Shown here: positions 60,768 to 64,000 of the stretch, piece by piece | How the letters are laid out: each line of letters starts with the position of its first letter | How positions within the stretch are numbered: the first letter of the stretch is position 1 | Source: Nymphaea colorata | Taxonomy: Eukaryota > Streptophyta > Magnoliopsida > Nymphaeales > Nymphaeaceae | Assembly (NCBI RefSeq): GCF_008831285.2 | Contig: NC_045149.1 | Location: 7,156,417 to 7,220,416 of the forward strand | Direction of reading: 5' to 3' | Length of the DNA: 64,000 nucleotides | Translations under genes and position numbers: made by a program | The notes under the pieces: model-generated | What the model saw: only the letters and a program-made list of their open reading frames with translations | The model's database searches: none | What the model was told of the DNA's origin: nothing

Positions 60768-61229
60768 CTTTTATCCTTTTCAAGAGGCCATCTTTCTCCA
60801 AGAAAGTAAGACATAACATCAAGTGGTAGATTTTCTGTATAAACTATAAACTGCCTGCCTCGTCAATTTTTAAAACCTTGAATATGAATATTATCATTCC
60901 TTTTGTACAGGTGTTTTCTTCGTATACTGTAAAGTACAATTTACAGTCTCTCATTTACATTCTTGAGAGCATGCATGCACGTACTTGCAAGAGTGACAAA
61001 ACAATATAATGCCAGCACTTGTAATAGTAAGATAACTAAGCTTCCTGCTCACTTTGCCAACCATGCCTGTCCACAATAGGACCATATGCAGAGATAGTAA
61101 TCTTTTTGCCATATTTTAATAGGAGCATGTTGTCACCCCAAATTTTTTCAAGACACTGTACTCAGTTTATTTGAATGGATTTCAGTTATTTTTCCGTTTG
61201 ATAGTAGAATTGGACCTAATTTTGGACCT

Positions 61230-61610
61230 TGGGCCAAAACTCAAACCTTTAGATCCATGTCCAAATTCAAATCTCAACCCTAGATCCAAAACAGACGTTT
61301 AGGTCCTTGTTCAAATTCAAATCTCGACCATACATTTTAAGACAAACCTGTGGATCCATACTCGAAACCAAACACAGGGTTTAAATGCAAAATCCAACTT
61401 TAGATATAAATTTAGATCCAAATCTAAGACTTAGATCCAAAATTCACACCTTGATCCTAAATACAAAGCCAAAGTCCATAATTGAACCCAACAAGCGAAA
61501 TCAAGTTCGAATTAGGAAAATAGATCCAGAAAGTCGCTCTCGGGTCTGAATTAGATCGAAAAACAATCCAAATCAATAATTTCAACTTAAAATCCAGAGT
61601 GGATGCCCAA
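61230..61610. repeat. TAGATCCAAA-worded degenerate repeat
   Basis: Consists of variations of TTTAGATCCATGTCCAAATT, CAAATCTCAACC and GATCCAAA, repeated perhaps ten times on one strand. No gene is seen. Confidence 0.5.
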
Positions 61611-61880
61611 ATAATAATTTTCGACACCATTTAGCACCACGCATGTGCCCGAACCTCTCTTTTGTTTTCCGTCTCAACATTGTAATGAAAATTTAAAAAA
61701 AAATATGTTCTGGGCATAAAAGAGCCATCTAACTCTTGATCCGAGTCATGGACATAGATCAGAATGCTTTCATCCGGATCTAAAACAACGCTTCAACTAT
61801 GTATTCGGAATTGGTTCTTTGATCTTCAATTACCACATCTTGGTCTTTCCTTCTAATGACAAATTCATCATATGTATCAA

Positions 61881-62088
61881 CAGGGGCGGAGGGATGGGGG
61901 GCGCCTAGGCCATGGCCCCACCCCAACCAAATTTAAAAAAAAAAAAATCTAGTGTAAAAATTGAAAAAAAAGAATTGGTGTCAATGTATTTTTTGAATAT
62001 AAGTTCAGTTTGGCCCTACCCAAATTCAATCCACAAAACCTAGTCCCCATTTGGTCCGCCCTTGCGGAAAATCTAAGCTCCACCCCTG
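61881..62088. mobile_element. hAT-type MITE with 8-bp target duplication
   Basis: Ends CAGGGGCGGAG and CTCCACCCCTG (inverted, 10 of 11 matching), flanked on both sides by TGTATCAA (61873-61880 and 62089-62096). An 8-bp target duplication and CAGGGG ends fit the hAT superfamily. 208 bases, no coding capacity. Confidence 0.85.
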
Positions 62089-63381
62089 TGTATCAAGAGC
62101 TAGTCAGATTGTCTCCCCCTAAGGACGAACATATTTTGTTTTCATAGAAAATTATGAAGTATTTTCATGCAATATTACATCTCTAGATAAGCAGAAACAT
62201 TTTTCTTATATATATATAACGTTTTCGAGAAGTCATAAGAAAACACACTTAAATGCACAAGTACTGGAATTATCGAAGCCCTGTTTTGGTTTAATCATAT
62301 CACATTTAAAAGTAAGCGAGTGGCTTATACTAATTTTACTTTCTTTCAAGACTCTCTAAACATGAATAAAAAAAATGGAACTTTTTTTTTTGGGAACAGT
62401 AATGTTTGAATAACTTCAAGATTATGGTTACTCCATGCATTTTTTTGAGAAGTTCCAATGTACGTAACTTGATGGTCAGTGCCACTATTAGATATAAGAA
62501 CTCTAATTATTTTTTATTTTGTCATAGGAGTAGAAATAATCACAATGTGATAAATGCTTCATCATTGATTTTAAGTAAATAAATCCAAGCGACTTTTGAA
62601 AACTCATTTAAGAAAGTAAGATAACATTTGAAGCGACACAATAGGGGTTGTGTCCCACATATCAAGTGAACTAAATCAAAAAGATATTCAACAGTATTGA
62701 GGAAATAGAGGTTCAGTCATTTTAGTATAATGACAAATATCTCCAAGAACGAAACTAAGTAACATTGAGGGAATAAATTTTTCAAATAATTTGAAGGATG
62801 AACTAAAAACTCATGCCAATAAACTGCACACATATTTTCAGCAAGCATCACTTTAATTTCATTCTCAAATACATGTATGTCATTAAAGACTTCTCATCTA
62901 CTTGCCATCCATATCCTGTCTTGATGAACAATAAGAAATTCGAGCTTTTCTTCAAAATTAAACATCGAACATTGTCAACTCCTTCAACCTTCACCATCCA
63001 TACGTAATAACAACTTGGTAATTGCTAGTATTTCCTTTTCAAAAATGCATGTTTTTGTTAACAATGGGACATGTATTTTATAGCCCCTGAATCGATGACC
63101 CAATGTTGTTCATGGCCTGTGGTACTATGAGAAAACATTCCTGAATTTTTGGAACTTGAAGCTGATAAATTTGGAGGCTGTAGTTGTAGCAACAAGAGCA
63201 AATTTATCATTCTTTTTGCATGATTAATTTTTATTCAGATGATCTGAAAGTGTTCTAAGGCATTTTGCTGTTTACACAATGCACTAAAACTTGGATCAAC
63301 CTCACGTGAACAAACATTATGAAAATTAAGCTGCATGCTTGTCATAAATGGACCAGCATTGGTCCTTTGTGTGTCCCTTTG

Positions 63382-63534
63382 GAGCCGTTTGATAACAATG
63401 TGTGAGCGTTCCATGAATCTAGCTCAAAATTGAGTTAGATTCATGATTACTGAAACAAGTGTTCTGTGAATCTACCTCAATCTCAAGATGAATTCATGGA
63501 ACACTCACATGTTGTTCTTAATGCCAAACAGCTC
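63382..63534. mobile_element. Short MITE, nearly a full-length hairpin
   Basis: Left GAGCCGTTTGATAACAATG, then GTGAGCGTTCCATGAAT; right ATTCATGGAACACTCACATG, then TGCCAAACAGCTC. The two halves are inverted copies of about 55-60 bases. GAGC-GTTTG ends resemble PIF/Harbinger-type MITEs. The target duplication is unclear. Confidence 0.7.
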
Positions 63535-64000
63535 TTTTATCATATACTTTGTGTCGGGGGACTTCCACATATGTCATGTTTTTGTTGATAGGCTAATATT
63601 AGCGTGACCTCATGACACAAATGGTAACAGCTTATGACACTTCATTGTCAAGAAGAACTCGACTGCATAATTGTTCAAATCACTACCAAGACTAGCAAAA
63701 AACTCGAATTTCTTCGTATGTTTCTTCAGCTATCTTAAAGAAATAATATTGTATATGTAGAAGTACATAAATCATATTGATCTCACATGTATTTAGTTTT
63801 ACCAAAGTAATTAGGAAAGACATTCTTATTGTTCTTGAGATTGTGAAGAGTCATTATATCACAGGTGGTAGGATTAGTCTCCCACTCAGCCGAATGGGAC
63901 ATACCCAATGCTTAGAAATAGGAGTTATTCAACAAGTCATAATTTGAGAAATTAAAAAGCCAAGACATAAAGAGATCATTGGTTTTTCGCGTTCATGAAA

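Larger units (their letters stand above)
59965..64000 (-). mobile_element. Decayed Ty1/copia element, running out of the window
   Basis: Minus strand, in order from the right edge: gag wording (FFASLGSDLNNYAVEF, about 63655-63705), a protease WVIDSGAIKYMSHC (about 63070-63110), an integrase part (FDLVHLICGTQP near 62650-62690 and WIYLLKINDEAF near 62550-62590), then no clear RT, then RNase H end wording SHKRTKQAYKNWLS (about 60140-60180), and a purine tract GAGGGGGAG at 59972-59980 where the 3' LTR would start. Many stops. Three short elements (60367-60767, 61881-62088, 63382-63534) lie within it. The two ends could also belong to two different copia insertions; the missing RT makes this uncertain. 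Confidence 0.6.

Noticed and set aside
1-64000. CRISPR arrays, bacterial operons, integrated virus genes
   Set aside because: No regular repeat-spacer pattern, no ribosome-binding-site gene trains, and all reverse transcriptase sequence has the copia domain order of retrotransposons.

Overview
The window is plant nuclear DNA, from a flowering plant. The basis is GT-AG introns with T-rich acceptors, Ty1/copia elements primed by the plant initiator tRNA-Met site, many MITE-like repeats and TA/GA/CA microsatellites, and recognisable plant genes: a mitochondrial alternative oxidase, a plastid-type FAM210/DUF1279 protein, and NB-ARC and PPR fragments. The species cannot be fixed. The alternative oxidase exons are strongly GC-rich while the other genes are AT-rich; such contrast is common in monocots but is not proof. 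There is no sign of bacterial, organellar or viral sequence, and no CRISPR array, rRNA or intact tRNA gene.

Layout. 1-345: a probable 3' end of a gene running in from the left. 1950-26440: two diverged tandem copies of one segment, each carrying a four-exon gene of unknown family. Copy A (2997-7514) is intact. Copy B (11951-25262) is disrupted: it has an antisense NB-ARC fragment in intron 1, an internal deletion, and intron 2 expanded to about 11.4 kb by an old copia element. That element is split by a younger complete copia element (15484-22327, 5-bp target duplication), itself split by a PIF/Harbinger-like element (20486-21915). Between the two copies lies a frameshifted PPR pseudogene. 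26440-28830: degraded repeats. 28740-33208: an 11-exon Ulp1-type cysteine protease gene. 36562-39224 (minus): a three-exon FAM210/DUF1279 plastid membrane protein gene. 39225-44300: repeats, one SINE candidate, no convincing gene. 44306-46136 (minus): a complete four-exon alternative oxidase gene with a TATA box. 46900-60000: gene-poor, with repeat families of GAGCTCGA-like and GGATTCGAATCC-like wording, MITEs, and an old tandem duplication. 59965-64000 (minus): a badly decayed copia element carrying three short insertions.

The three host genes look independent: each has its own promoter region and there is no shared pathway. The main interest is (i) the paralogous pair A/B, which gives natural empty sites for dating insertions, (ii) the three-deep transposon nest whose target duplication exactly rejoins the reading frame of the outer element, (iii) an alternative oxidase with Ser at the first regulatory cysteine and Cys in place of a C-terminal tyrosine, and (iv) a Ulp1-like protease whose catalytic Asp position is Asn. 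I did not find a clear new biological system; the unknown A/B gene family is the best candidate for undescribed content. Exon limits were read by eye from splice signals and frame; no transcript or database evidence was available.
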